Source: an uncultured Verrucomicrobia subdivision 3 bacterium
Lineage (GTDB): Bacteria; Verrucomicrobiota; Verrucomicrobiia; Limisphaerales; UBA11358
Assembly: GCA_903827955.1 (NCBI GenBank)
Contig: CAIKKJ010000191.1
Location: 1 to 62,621 of the forward strand
Length of the DNA stretch: 62,621 nt
Direction: 5' to 3'
This document shows positions 18,524 through 26,663 of this stretch, one piece after another (within the stretch, counting starts at the first letter, position 1; every line of letters begins with the position of its first letter). The notes under the pieces were generated by a model that was given only the letters and a program-made list of their open reading frames with translations, was not told the DNA's origin and made no database searches. The translations under genes were made by a program, and so were the position numbers.

Positions 18524-19930
18524 CTAGCGCGTCAGCTGTTTTTCAAGGTGCAGGACGCGCTGTCGGACGTTGGCGTCCACTTCCATGCGATCTTTGACGA
18601 GTCGGCAGGCGTGCAGCACCGTGCCGTGGTCGCGTCCGCCAAATGCTTCACCGATGACGTTCAGAGAGCTTTCGGTTAATTGACGTGAAAGATACATGGC
18701 AATCTGGCGCGGAAAGGCGATGTTTTCCGGGCGGCGCTTGCTAGTCATGTCTGCAAGGCGGATGTCGTAGTTTTCAGCAACTTTCTTCTGGATGACTTCA
18801 ATGCTTATGGTCTGGCGGCCTTCTTCATGGAGAATTTCGCGGAGCAGACCTTCGACGACTTCGATCGTGAGCTTCTTGCCCGTGAGCGAGGCGAACGAGG
18901 CGACGCGAATGAGTGCGCCTTCCAACCGCCGGATGTTCGTGCGGATGCGCGTGGCGAGGAAATTAATGACGTCATCCGGGAGCGTGACGTTCATGAACTG
19001 CGCCTTTTTTTGCAAGATGGCGAGGCGCATTTCAATGTCCGGTGGCTGTAAATCAGTCACCAGACCCCATTCGAAGCGCGAGACAAGGCGGTTTTCCAGA
19101 CCTTGCATTTCGCTCGGCGGGCGATCGCAGGTCAGGACGATTTGCTTGCCGGCTTCTTTCAAGGCGTTGAACGTATGAAAAAATTCTTCCTGAATGCGTT
19201 CCTTGCCAGCGAAAAATTGAACGTCGTCAATCAGCAGCACGTCGGTGTGACGATATTTTTTGCGAAATACTGCGAGCTTGTTGTTTTGAATCGCATCAAT
19301 GTATTCGTTGGTAAATTTTTCCGAGGAAACGTAGGCCACGCGGGCACTTTTTTTAGTGCTAGCAACGTGCTGGCCGATGGCGTGCAGCAGATGTGTCTTG
19401 CCTAGACCGACGCCGCCGTAAAGAAACAACGGGTTGTAAGCCTTGCCAGGGGTCTCGGCTACGGCCTTCGCAGCGGCAAAGGCGAAATTGTTGTTTGCGC
19501 CGACGACGAATGTGTCGAAAGTGTTTTTTGGGTTGAAATGCAGATCACCATTGGCTGCCGCACGTTCTTGTGCAGTTTCAGAATTTTTTGGCTTGGTTGA
19601 AGCGGCCGATGGCAGTGTGATTGGAGTGGTGGGCAGGTTGCCGTTGGTCACTTTGAATTTCACCGCAAGTCTGGCGCCGGCGGCGATGGCCACAGCGTCC
19701 TGCATGAGACTTAAATAATTATCCTTGAGCCAAACTTCACAAAACTCGTTGGGGGCTTCAATGGTGAGATGGTGGCCATCCACCGCGCTGGCGCGCAGGG
19801 AGGCGAACCACATGTTGAATGTGTCCCGGCTTAACTTGACGCGGAGATGCTCCTGCGCCGTGTTCCAAATTTTTTCTGCCGAAATTTGCATATTGTTGCC
19901 GCTGTCACCCGAATCCCAGTGCTTATTCAC
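18524..19930 (-). CDS. dnaA: Chromosomal replication initiator DnaA
   Basis: A 468-residue DnaA with all four domains. Domain I is near residues 15-95 (KIWNTAQEHL, FNMWFASL), followed by a variable linker. The AAA+ core has Walker A GGVGLGKTH at 172-180 and Walker B VLLIDDVQFF at 231-240. The C-terminal HTH carries the DnaA signature around GRDHGTVLHACRLV. The frame opens with GTG at 19930, preceded by a GGAAAG-type Shine-Dalgarno; an internal ATG 13 codons later is an alternative. A DnaA-box-like sequence (19923-19931) overlaps the GTG, which would fit autoregulation. Confidence 0.96.
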   Translation of the reverse strand: MNKHWDSGDSGNNMQISAEKIWNTAQEHLRVKLSRDTFNMWFASLRASAVDGHHLTIEAPNEFCEVWLKDNYLSLMQDAVAIAAGARLAVKFKVTNGNLPTTPITLPSAASTKPKNSETAQERAAANGDLHFNPKNTFDTFVVGANNNFAFAAAKAVAETPGKAYNPLFLYGGVGLGKTHLLHAIGQHVASTKKSARVAYVSSEKFTNEYIDAIQNNKLAVFRKKYRHTDVLLIDDVQFFAGKERIQEEFFHTFNALKEAGKQIVLTCDRPPSEMQGLENRLVSRFEWGLVTDLQPPDIEMRLAILQKKAQFMNVTLPDDVINFLATRIRTNIRRLEGALIRVASFASLTGKKLTIEVVEGLLREILHEEGRQTISIEVIQKKVAENYDIRLADMTSKRRPENIAFPRQIAMYLSRQLTESSLNVIGEAFGGRDHGTVLHACRLVKDRMEVDANVRQRVLHLEKQLTR

Positions 19931-20385
19931 TTCGTCTTTCCGCCGGCTTTTTCGTCAGAGCCGACAGTCAGTCAACCGTGCTGGCGGACGTGATTCAAGC
20001 GAAATTTTCAAAAGTTTTTCTGCCGTTTGCGCCGACTGCTATCTGAAAGATGAAAAAATCCATATTTTAATAGGGTAAAACCAGATTTTTTCTTCCGGTC
20101 CGCACGGCGCATCCGCAAATTGTGCCGGTGAACTTCCCTGCCGCGATTTACGTCAGCGTTTTTAAGTCATCGTCCGGAAACTTACGAGGACAACATATTA
20201 ACTCTTATTCACGAGTTATTCACACCCCGAAAACATCTTTAAAAAACCAGCGGTTTGATGTTGTTTCAGCGTGGCGGACGGGCGGGCGCAAGCGCGGCTG
20301 GTATAGCAATCCTGCTTCGGGTTCCGCGCGCAGGCTAATCAAATCGGCGCTTGCTACAACAATTACTTATACCTGCGCGTTTGTG
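19931..20385. other. Gene-free region upstream of dnaA with DnaA boxes: candidate oriC or dnaA control region
   Basis: No convincing gene is present. Two DnaA boxes stand in tandem on the + strand: TTATTCACG at 20205-20213 and a perfect TTATTCACA at 20216-20224, 11 bases apart. A third near-match, TTATTCACT, sits at 19923-19931 over the dnaA start. An AT-rich stretch near 20046-20085 could act as an unwinding element. Three boxes are few for an origin, so this could instead be a dnaA autoregulatory region. Confidence 0.45.
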
Positions 20386-20414
20386 TTGACAAAAATAAGC
20401 GTCTATGATTAACT
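20386..20414 (+). promoter_or_regulatory. Candidate sigma-70 promoter for the structured RNA
   Basis: A perfect TTGACA (20386-20391) lies 17 bases before TTAACT (20409-20414), which has a TG extension. An alternative pairing is TTGTGT (20381-20386) with a good TATGAT (20404-20409), also 17 bases apart. The region also contains a 7-bp perfect inverted repeat (CTATGAT/ATCATAG, 20402-20421) that could be an operator. Confidence 0.5.
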
Positions 20415-20415
20415 G

Positions 20416-20604
20416 ATCATAGTTGCAGGCGGCATAAGGGTGGTGTGCTGAGAGTGCCGGCAACCTGATCTTTGAATTTATAATTTCGGCTCTGGCTTGA
20501 GTGCAGCTGGAGCACGAGTTCTCCGTAATCTTACGTTGTGCTCATTCTGAATTCCCCGGATCTTTTGGCCATCCTCTGGCTGACTGATCCGGTTTTTTCT
20601 TTTT
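20416..20604 (+). ncRNA. Unassigned structured RNA (small RNA or leader of hemL)
   Basis: About 185 bases lie between a promoter-like sequence and a strong intrinsic terminator, with no credible reading frame. Visible helices include CGGCA/TGCCG (20430-20434/20455-20459). CTCTGGC/GCTGGAG (20490-20496/20506-20512) competes with GAGCAC/GTGCTC (20510-20515/20538-20543); the two share bases 20510-20512 and cannot form together, as in riboswitches and attenuators. The 5' half has GCTGAGA and AACCTGATC words that recall the TPP riboswitch, but the GCGTAGGGA-type 3' box is missing. hemL starts 96 bases after the terminator. It may be a free sRNA or control hemL. Confidence 0.5.
20556..20604 (+). terminator. 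Strong rho-independent terminator
   Basis: CCGGATC (20556-20562) pairs with GATCCGG (20586-20592), with an inner GCCA/TGGC stem, followed by TTTTTTCTTTTTT on the + strand. No + strand gene precedes it, so it terminates the RNA starting near 20416. Confidence 0.85.
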
Positions 20605-20700
20605 TGGGTGGATGTTTTTGGCTCCACTGATGTCAAAATCTGGCTGGCGAAGTTCAATACTTGTCTTTGTATCTGCGCTGGCCATTGTTAATTTGTTCGC

Positions 20701-21984
20701 ATGAATCGCGCAGAATCTGAAAAACTTTTTGTTGAAGCCTTGCAATATATCCCCGGCGGCGTGAATTCTCCCGTGCGCGCCTTCCGTGCCGTGGGCGGGA
20801 ATCCATTTTTCGTCAATCGGGCTGCCGGCGCAAAACTTCGTGATGTAGATGGAAACGAGATGATTGATTACGTGCTGACGTGGGGGCCGGCGATTCTTGG
20901 CCATGCGCATCCTAAAATCATTGCCGCCGTCAAATCGGCCGCCGAATTGGGAACCAGTTTCGGCATCCCCAATCCGCTTGAAGTCAAAATGGCCAAGCTC
21001 ATTTGCGGCCTTGTCCCCAGCGTGCAAAAAGTCCGCATGACCAATTCCGGCACCGAAGCGTGCATGAGCGCCATCCGACTGGCGCGTGGTTTCACGCGAC
21101 GTGATAAAATCCTCAAGTTCGACGGTTGTTACCACGGTCACGTTGACTCTCTTTTGGTGAAGGCTGGTTCCGGTGCGCTGACCTTTGGGCAGCCGGATAG
21201 CGCCGGTGTGCCGGCGTCGTTTACACAGCACACAATTGTCGCGCCGTTTAATGATTTTGACGCGGTGAAACAAATTTTTGCCGCGAATAAAGATGAAATC
21301 GCCGGCGTCATCATTGAGCCGGTTCCGGGCAACGCCGGTTTGTATCTGCCTCAGCCTGGCTATCTTGAATTTCTCCGCGAAATTACTGCAGCCAACGGCG
21401 CGCTTCTGATTTTTGATGAAGTGATGACCGGCTTCCGTCTGGCACGCGGAGGCGCGCAGGAACTTTTTGGCATCACGCCTGACTTGTCCACGTTCGGCAA
21501 AGTCATTGGCGGCGGCCTGCCGGTCGGTGCGTTTGGTGGTCGGGCAGAAATTATGGACTACCTTGCGCCGCTCGGCCCGGTGTATCAGGCCGGAACCTTG
21601 AGCGGCAATCCTGTGGCGATGGCCGCCGGTATCGCCAATCTTGAAGAACTGGAAGCGGTCAACGCGTATCAAAAACTTGAGCAATTCGGCGCGCAGCTTG
21701 AAGCCGGCATGAAAGCCGCCGCGCAGTCCGCCAAGATACCTGTGCAGTTCAACCGCTGTGGCTCGATGTTCTGTGGTTATTTCACCAGCCAGCCGGTTCA
21801 CAATCTGGCCGATGCGATGACAAGCGACCGTGAGCGTTTCAAAAAATTCTTCCACGGTATGTTGGACGCAGGAGTCTATCTTGCGCCATCGCAATTTGAA
21901 TCCGGCTTTATTTCCACCGCGCACACGGCGACCGATATCGAAAAAACCGTGCAGGTGGCGGCTCAAGTTTTTCGGAAGTTGTAA
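20701..21984 (+). CDS. hemL: Glutamate-1-semialdehyde 2,1-aminomutase
   Basis: A 427-residue class III aminotransferase that converts glutamate-1-semialdehyde to 5-aminolevulinate in the C5 pathway of haem synthesis. The N-terminal [11 protein letters not shown] and RNxGTEAxMxA-like ([17 protein letters not shown]) motifs are typical. The PLP Lys is K267 in [12 protein letters not shown], and FDEVMTGFR holds the cofactor Asp. Length is normal for the family. It is a single gene, 96 bases after the terminator of the structured RNA. The many c-type haem proteins in this window would depend on this pathway. Confidence 0.97.
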   Translation: MNRAESEKLFVEALQYIPGGVNSPVRAFRAVGGNPFFVNRAAGAKLRDVDGNEMIDYVLTWGPAILGHAHPKIIAAVKSAAELGTSFGIPNPLEVKMAKLICGLVPSVQKVRMTNSGTEACMSAIRLARGFTRRDKILKFDGCYHGHVDSLLVKAGSGALTFGQPDSAGVPASFTQHTIVAPFNDFDAVKQIFAANKDEIAGVIIEPVPGNAGLYLPQPGYLEFLREITAANGALLIFDEVMTGFRLARGGAQELFGITPDLSTFGKVIGGGLPVGAFGGRAEIMDYLAPLGPVYQAGTLSGNPVAMAAGIANLEELEAVNAYQKLEQFGAQLEAGMKAAAQSAKIPVQFNRCGSMFCGYFTSQPVHNLADAMTSDRERFKKFFHGMLDAGVYLAPSQFESGFISTAHTATDIEKTVQVAAQVFRKL

Positions 21985-22062
21985 CATTTTTTCAAAATCC
22001 ACGTCTGGTATCGCATCCACCGCACCAAACCAACGGTGGTTTCACCCGAAAATAAATTGATT

Positions 22063-22488
22063 ATGAAACTGAACAAAATGCTCGCAGTGGTCGCGCTCGC
22101 GGCCGCCGGACTGTTTGCCGGCAACACGCTACAAGCACAGGAGGCTCCCAAACCCGCCGGCGACCAGGCTCCTCCCGGAATGCGCCGTCCGCCGCTGTCC
22201 GTGGACGCCATCGCCAAGCAACTCGACCTCACCGACGACCAAAAAACTAAGATCAAGCCGATTTTTGAAGACATGCAGAAACAATTCGGTGAACTTCGTA
22301 AGGACACCAGCCTCTCGCAGGAAGACCGCCGGGCGAAATTGAAGGCTGCCCGCGACGGTGTCACCACCAAGCTCAAGGAAATTCTCACGGCGGAGCAACT
22401 CGCCAAATGGGAAAAAATGGGCCCCGGCAACCGCCGCCCAGGTGCCACCACCCCGCCGCCGGCAGCTGCAGACAAAGCTAAAAACTGA
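22063..22488 (+). CDS. Small exported Spy/CpxP-like protein
   Basis: The ATG at 22063 is chosen over a GTG at 22036 because it starts a clean signal peptide (MKLNKMLAVVALAAAGLFAG, cleavage near LQA). The mature part is helical and charged, with LSVDAIAKQLDLTDDQKTKI and LTAEQLAKWEKM segments; the two LTxxQ-type helices resemble Spy/CpxP periplasmic chaperone-like proteins. The ends are Pro/Ala-rich. It has 141 residues and is followed by its own terminator. The specific function is unknown. Confidence 0.75.
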   Translation: MKLNKMLAVVALAAAGLFAGNTLQAQEAPKPAGDQAPPGMRRPPLSVDAIAKQLDLTDDQKTKIKPIFEDMQKQFGELRKDTSLSQEDRRAKLKAARDGVTTKLKEILTAEQLAKWEKMGPGNRRPGATTPPPAAADKAKN

Positions 22489-22503
22489 TTTGTGCGGACA
22501 ACG

Positions 22504-22540
22504 AAAGGGACGGCCACAAGCCGTCCCTTTTTTATTTTTT
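22504..22540 (+). terminator. Rho-independent terminator of the Spy-like gene
   Basis: AAAGGGACGGC (22504-22514) pairs perfectly with GCCGTCCCTTT (22520-22530) around a 5-base loop, followed by TTTATTTTTT. It lies 16 bases after the stop codon. Confidence 0.9.
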
Positions 22541-22677
22541 GACTGCAACCTGCTTCTTCCCGTCCGCGTTTGAGCGGCAGTATGAAAAAATAATTTTTCT
22601 CGGCTGGCAAACGCGTTGCATCTAGCGCAATGAATTGATTTGAGGAAATGCCTGCCCGCCGTTAAAGTGACGGCACT

Positions 22678-22754
22678 GCGCGCGTAGCTCAACTGGATAG
22701 AGCGTCGGTCTCCGAAGCCGAAGGTTATGGGTTCAACTCCCGTCGCGCGCACCA
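22678..22754 (+). tRNA. tRNA-Arg (anticodon CCG), CCA encoded
   Basis: The cloverleaf is complete in 77 bases. The acceptor is GCGCGCG/CGCGCGC, the D stem GCTC/GAGC, and the anticodon stem TCGGT/GCCGA with loop CTCCGAA (anticodon CCG at 22712-22714). The T arm has loop TTCAACT, and the discriminator A is followed by a genomic CCA. It reads the Arg codon CGG. Confidence 0.95.
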
Positions 22755-22833
22755 TGTTTTCCCTTCCGGAATTTTCCCCCGCAAAAAATTTCCTGTTTGA
22801 CGATTGCGCGCAAAGAACGAAACTGCCCAAGCC

Positions 22834-23454
22834 ATGAACCTTAAACGCTGGTTTGCCTGGGCTTGCCTCGCGCTGGTAGTCGTCGCGGAAGTCGCGTTGT
22901 TCCGCGCCTATCGCGAACACGACGCGCTGTCGGCGGAACTGCGCAACACGCAAGCGGAATTGCGGCAGGCGGCGGCGGAGCGTGACGAACTGAAAAATTC
23001 CAACGCCGGTTTGCAGGCGGCGGAAATTTCCCGGCTGCGGAAACAAAATCAAATTCTCACCAACCAAGTCGCGCAATGGCGCACGGCCTTGGAGCAGTTA
23101 AATTCCGAAAGCCAGTCTAACGCGCAGCACCTCGCCACCGCGCGCACTGCGCTGCGTTTGCAGCAGGAGCATTTGCAGCAATTGCAGACCGAGAGCCAGC
23201 AAATCCTCGACGCCAGCGTGAGCGTCATCCAACGCAAGTCGTGCATCAACAACCTGCGGCTGATTGACGATGCCAAGCAACAGTGGGCGCTGGATTTTGG
23301 CCGACCACCGACCGCCGTGCCGCCGGTGAAGGAACTGCTGCCGTATTTCAAAGACAAAATCTTCCCCGAATGTCCGAGCGGCGGGACAATTTATCTGAAC
23401 GCGGTGAATGAAGTTCCCACCTGCTCAATCACTGGTCACGCGCTGCCGCAGTAA
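22834..23454 (+). CDS. Membrane-anchored coiled-coil protein with pseudopilin-like C-terminus
   Basis: The ATG at 22834 (MNLKRWFAWACLALVVVAEV) gives a single N-terminal membrane segment and 206 residues. A long Gln/Glu/Leu-rich coiled coil follows (about 30-140). The C-terminal 70 residues contain CINNLRLIDDAKQQWALDF, a Cys-Pro-Gly-Gly-like CPSGGTIYLN and PTCSITGHALPQ, the same wording as the C-terminus of many Verrucomicrobia prepilin-like proteins. There is no prepilin cleavage site, so the coiled coil seems to have replaced the pilin N-terminus. A decayed paralogue lies at 47244-47660. Function is unknown. Confidence 0.75.
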   Translation: MNLKRWFAWACLALVVVAEVALFRAYREHDALSAELRNTQAELRQAAAERDELKNSNAGLQAAEISRLRKQNQILTNQVAQWRTALEQLNSESQSNAQHLATARTALRLQQEHLQQLQTESQQILDASVSVIQRKSCINNLRLIDDAKQQWALDFGRPPTAVPPVKELLPYFKDKIFPECPSGGTIYLNAVNEVPTCSITGHALPQ

Positions 23455-23481
23455 AAATTTTCTTTGCGGTCTTTGCGTGAG

Positions 23482-24120
23482 TCAAGCCAGTTTCCGTCGA
23501 AACTCCGCGCACGCCTTCGCCACATCCGGCGCATTCAAGATCGCCGAGACCGCGCAGATGCGTTTCGCGCCCGCTGCCAGCACTTCATCAATCGTCTGCA
23601 AGTTGATGCCGCCGATGGCAAACCACGGAACAGTCACATTCGCCGCCGCCCAGCGGACATACTCCAACGTCACCGGCTTGGCCGTCGGCTTGGTGTCCGT
23701 CGCAAAAATCGGTCCGATGGCGATGTAATCCGCGCCCGCCTCCAGCGCGCGTTGCGCTTGCGCCGGAGCGTGGGTGGACAGGCCAATTTTTAGTTTTGAA
23801 TTTTTAGTTTTAAGTTCGGAAACATTTTTGAAGCCGGCGTCAAAAAAATCTTCCTGCCCCAGATGGCAGATGTCTGCGCCGATTTCGCGCGCGATTTCCA
23901 GATGGTCGTTGATGACCAACCCCACGTTCGCGGCCCGCGTGACCGGCAAAATTTTTTCCGCCATGCGCCGGATTTCATCGGGCGAAGAATTTTTGGCGCG
24001 CAACTGAATCAAGTCACTGCCGCCAGCGCAGAGCTGCTGCGCGACGAATTCCGGCGTGCGGCCGTGCAGGTAGGCCGTGTCCACGAAGGTGTAAAGTTTG
24101 CAATCCGTGAGCGGTTTCAC
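23482..24120 (-). CDS. thiE: Thiamine-phosphate synthase
   Basis: A 212-residue TIM barrel that joins HMP-pyrophosphate and the thiazole phosphate to make thiamine phosphate. Landmarks are IQLRAKN, VINDHLEIA, GADICHLGQEDF, GLSTHAPAQA, YIAIGPIFATDTKP and FAIGGIN. Between GQED and GLSTH there is a Lys/Ser-rich extra piece (VSELKTKNSKLKI) encoded by an AT-rich repeat-like stretch. The gene stands alone on the minus strand; no other thi gene is nearby. Confidence 0.95.
   Translation of the reverse strand: MKPLTDCKLYTFVDTAYLHGRTPEFVAQQLCAGGSDLIQLRAKNSSPDEIRRMAEKILPVTRAANVGLVINDHLEIAREIGADICHLGQEDFFDAGFKNVSELKTKNSKLKIGLSTHAPAQAQRALEAGADYIAIGPIFATDTKPTAKPVTLEYVRWAAANVTVPWFAIGGINLQTIDEVLAAGAKRICAVSAILNAPDVAKACAEFRRKLA
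23788..23818. repeat. AT-rich repeat-derived segment inside thiE
   Basis: The stretch holds two copies of TTTTTAGTTTT separated by GAA, in a GC-rich gene. It encodes the Lys/Ser/Leu insertion of ThiE between GQED and GLSTH. The base composition contrasts strongly with the flanking coding sequence. Confidence 0.5.
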
Positions 24121-24214
24121 GGATTTATTTTAACCGCGAAAGACACAAAACACACGAAAGAGTTTGGGCGATGACTAGCCTGCCGTGATTTTTTCTGCGG
24201 ATATTTTAAGCCAA

Positions 24215-24282
24215 CCTCCCCCTCATCCCGGCCTTCTCCCCCAGTGGGGGAGAAGGTGGCCGAAGGCCGGATGAGGGGGAGG
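24215..24282. repeat. GC-rich long palindrome between the vWA gene and thiE
   Basis: CCTCCCCCTCAT (24215-24226) pairs with ATGAGGGGGAGG (24271-24282), and the inner CTTCTCCCCC (24233-24242) with GGGGGAGAAG (24246-24255) around a 3-base loop. It is a REP-like intergenic palindrome of a type common in environmental bacteria. It could stop or stabilise the vWA transcript but has no T-tract. Confidence 0.7.
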
Positions 24283-24307
24283 CGTGGCCTTCACCGTTCG
24301 CGTGCTC

Positions 24308-26644
24308 CTATTTTTCCGCCAGCCGCTGCGCGGTTTTGACGAGCGTGAGAAATTCCGAGCGATAGCCTTCGGCATCCGATCCCTTCGCGGCTTGCGCGAT
24401 TTCCAATACCGATTCAAAGTTCGCGTTGCCGGCGAATTCCGATCCGTGCAGTAGCATCCCGAATTCCGCCACCGCCGCGGCGAATTTGAAATCGGTCGAA
24501 GCCTGTTCAAAACGCTTGCCGTTGTCGGTCACGGGGAATTGGAGCAACCGGCTCTTGTCGCCGTTGGGCTGCTTGTAGCGCAGCTTGAGCGTGAGCAGCT
24601 CTTTGCTCGTATCCGAAGCATAGCGCTCCGATTTCTCATCCGCCGGATGCTGATACTTCAAGTCATCCACTTCGCCGCTGCGGATTTCCGCGCCCGCCGG
24701 CACGACTTCGTATAATGCCGTGACCGTGTGCCCTGCGCCGATTTCGCCGGCGTCTTTTTTATCATTGTTAAAATCTTCCTTCCGCAGCATCCGCTTCTCG
24801 TAGCCGATCAACCGATACGCCGCGACCTGTGCGGGATTGAATTCCACCTGGATCTTCACGTCCTTCGCAATCGTCACCAGCGTGCCGCTCATCTGATCGA
24901 TCAAAACTTTCTGCGCCTCTTCCAGCGTGTCGAGATATGCGTAATTGCCGTTGCCCTTGTCCGCGAGCTTTTGCATCAGCGCGTCCTTGTAATTATCCGT
25001 GCCGACGCCAAGTGTGGTTAGCGCCACGCCACTTTTGGCCTTGTCTTGAATCATTTTCACGAGCTGGTTTTGGTCGCTAATGCCGACATTGAAATCGCCG
25101 TCGGTGCAGAGCAGCACGCGATTCACGCCGCCTTTGATGAAATTTTCCTGCGCCACATCATAAGCCGCTTGGATGCCCGCCGCGCCAGCAGTTGAACCGC
25201 CCGCACCCAGTTCATCAATCGCCTGGAGAATGGTTTCCTTTTGCGCGCAGGAAGTGGATGGAAGCTTCACGCCCGCCGCACCGGCGTAGATCACGATGGC
25301 CACGCGGTCGTTCGCCGTCATCTTTTTCACAAGCTGACGCAATGCCTGCTTGATGAGCGGGAGCCGTTCCGCAGGCTGCATCGAACCGGACACATCAATC
25401 AGGAAGACAAAGTTGCTCGGCGGCCGTTTGTCCTGCGCAATCTCGCGGCCTTTCAAACCGATGCGGACGAGGCGATGCTCGGCGTTCCACGGGCAGCCGG
25501 CGATCTCGATATTCGCCGCGAACGGACTGTCGCCATGCGGTTGCGGATAGTTGTAGTGAAAATAATTCACCAACTCTTCGATGCGCACCGCATCGCGCGG
25601 CGGCAACTGTCCGGCGGTCAAAAACCGGCGGACGTTGGCGTAAGACGCCGTGTCCACATCAATCGAAAACGTCGAGAGCGGATGGTTTTGCGCGGTGAGA
25701 AACGCGTTTTCATTGCGGCTAACGTAAGCCTGATTTTTGCCCCGCGCCTGGTCGGCATTGGACTGGACGAGCCGGTAAACCGATTTGGGTTCATCGCGGT
25801 CTCGCAGCTTGTCACCAGTGACAAGTGAACCATTGAAACCGAATGCGCCGGCTGGTTGCCGGACTGATTTGGTTGCGTAAGCACCGCTGGCATCCAGATT
25901 TCGGGTCGCTGAATTGACTCCCAGATTCCCGCCGCCGCCGCCGAAGCCGCCGCTGGCGCTGAATCTGCTTTCGCCAGCAATAGCACCCAAGGTTTCATTT
26001 TTACCACTCACGACGACCGCTGACCCAGCAGGCATTTTTTTTAGCGCTGGCAGTTCGGCCGCTGGTGCTGCATTGACGTAATTCAAAGTTTCAGTCTGCT
26101 TCGTGGCGACCGCCGCAGATTCCGGCGCTGGCGGCGCAACCGTGACCGTCATCGTCGCAGGTGCGGTCGCAGGAGAATCAAAAACTGCGACTGGCTGGTT
26201 CGCCTGCGGTTCTTCTTTGAGTTGTTTTTCCGTCGCCAACTGCCGCTGCTCCTGCAGTAAGGCGACTTTTTTTGATTTCATTTTTGATACGGACAACGAG
26301 GGCAACAGCATCGCCGCCAGCATCGCCACGATGGCAATCACCACCAGCGCTTCAATCAAACGGAATTGCGGCAACCACTGCCGCGACCAAAAGCCCGGCG
26401 CATCCGCCGAGCGGATTTTTTGCTGCAACGCCCGCGCCTGCGCCGACGTGAGCGCCGGACATTCTTCGGCCTTCAGTTCGCCCTCCAGCAACGTCGCCGT
26501 CTGCTGCACTTCCGCCACCCAGCGACGCGCCTCGGCGTTTTCCGCGAGCAGTTTTTCCACCGCACCGCGTTCCGCCGCGTCGAGTTCGTTCAACGCGTAA
26601 GCCGTCAACTTGGCTTCATCAAAATCGGGTAAATTGTTTTTCAT
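24308..26644 (-). CDS. vWA-domain protein with anti-sigma-like N-terminus and prepilin-like membrane segment
   Basis: A 778-residue protein encoded 19 bases after an ECF sigma gene. Residues 5-60 (LTAYALNELDAAERGAVEKLL) resemble the cytoplasmic part of anti-sigma factors but lack the zinc Cys residues. The membrane segment at 94-118 (FRLIEALVVIAIVAMLAAML) is almost a prepilin N-terminus. After a Pro/Ala/Gly-rich linker comes a YfbK-type region with a vWA domain (about 410-590). The MIDAS is D417-V-S-G-S, with T484 and D515, followed by a DUF3520-like C-terminus. It probably senses or holds an envelope ligand and may control the sigma factor. That pairing rests on position and the N-terminal resemblance. 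Confidence 0.85.
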   Translation of the reverse strand: MKNNLPDFDEAKLTAYALNELDAAERGAVEKLLAENAEARRWVAEVQQTATLLEGELKAEECPALTSAQARALQQKIRSADAPGFWSRQWLPQFRLIEALVVIAIVAMLAAMLLPSLSVSKMKSKKVALLQEQRQLATEKQLKEEPQANQPVAVFDSPATAPATMTVTVAPPAPESAAVATKQTETLNYVNAAPAAELPALKKMPAGSAVVVSGKNETLGAIAGESRFSASGGFGGGGGNLGVNSATRNLDASGAYATKSVRQPAGAFGFNGSLVTGDKLRDRDEPKSVYRLVQSNADQARGKNQAYVSRNENAFLTAQNHPLSTFSIDVDTASYANVRRFLTAGQLPPRDAVRIEELVNYFHYNYPQPHGDSPFAANIEIAGCPWNAEHRLVRIGLKGREIAQDKRPPSNFVFLIDVSGSMQPAERLPLIKQALRQLVKKMTANDRVAIVIYAGAAGVKLPSTSCAQKETILQAIDELGAGGSTAGAAGIQAAYDVAQENFIKGGVNRVLLCTDGDFNVGISDQNQLVKMIQDKAKSGVALTTLGVGTDNYKDALMQKLADKGNGNYAYLDTLEEAQKVLIDQMSGTLVTIAKDVKIQVEFNPAQVAAYRLIGYEKRMLRKEDFNNDKKDAGEIGAGHTVTALYEVVPAGAEIRSGEVDDLKYQHPADEKSERYASDTSKELLTLKLRYKQPNGDKSRLLQFPVTDNGKRFEQASTDFKFAAAVAEFGMLLHGSEFAGNANFESVLEIAQAAKGSDAEGYRSEFLTLVKTAQRLAEK

Positions 26645-26663
26645 AACGTGCCTTGGTTGAAAA

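Noticed and set aside
20122-20412. A 96-codon + strand frame upstream of the structured RNA
   Set aside because: No ribosome site or recognisable domain, and it ends across the candidate promoter and dyad.
20416-20560. Calling the structured RNA a TPP riboswitch
   Set aside because: GCTGAGA and AACCTGATC are present, but the GCGTAGGGA-type 3' element and expected pairing are missing and the downstream gene is hemL, not a thiamine gene.
20416-20604. Calling the structured RNA 6S RNA because its length is about 185 bases
   Set aside because: The 3' end is locked in its own terminator hairpin and the 5' end cannot form the long closing stem typical of 6S.
20542-22020. A 492-codon open frame antisense to hemL
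   Set aside because: hemL on the + strand is certain from its motifs; the antisense frame has no domain, is Arg/His-rich as expected of a GC-rich shadow, and has no start context.
24223-24510. A small minus-strand frame over the palindrome and the vWA gene end
   Set aside because: It is a shadow in another frame of the vWA gene running into the repeat.
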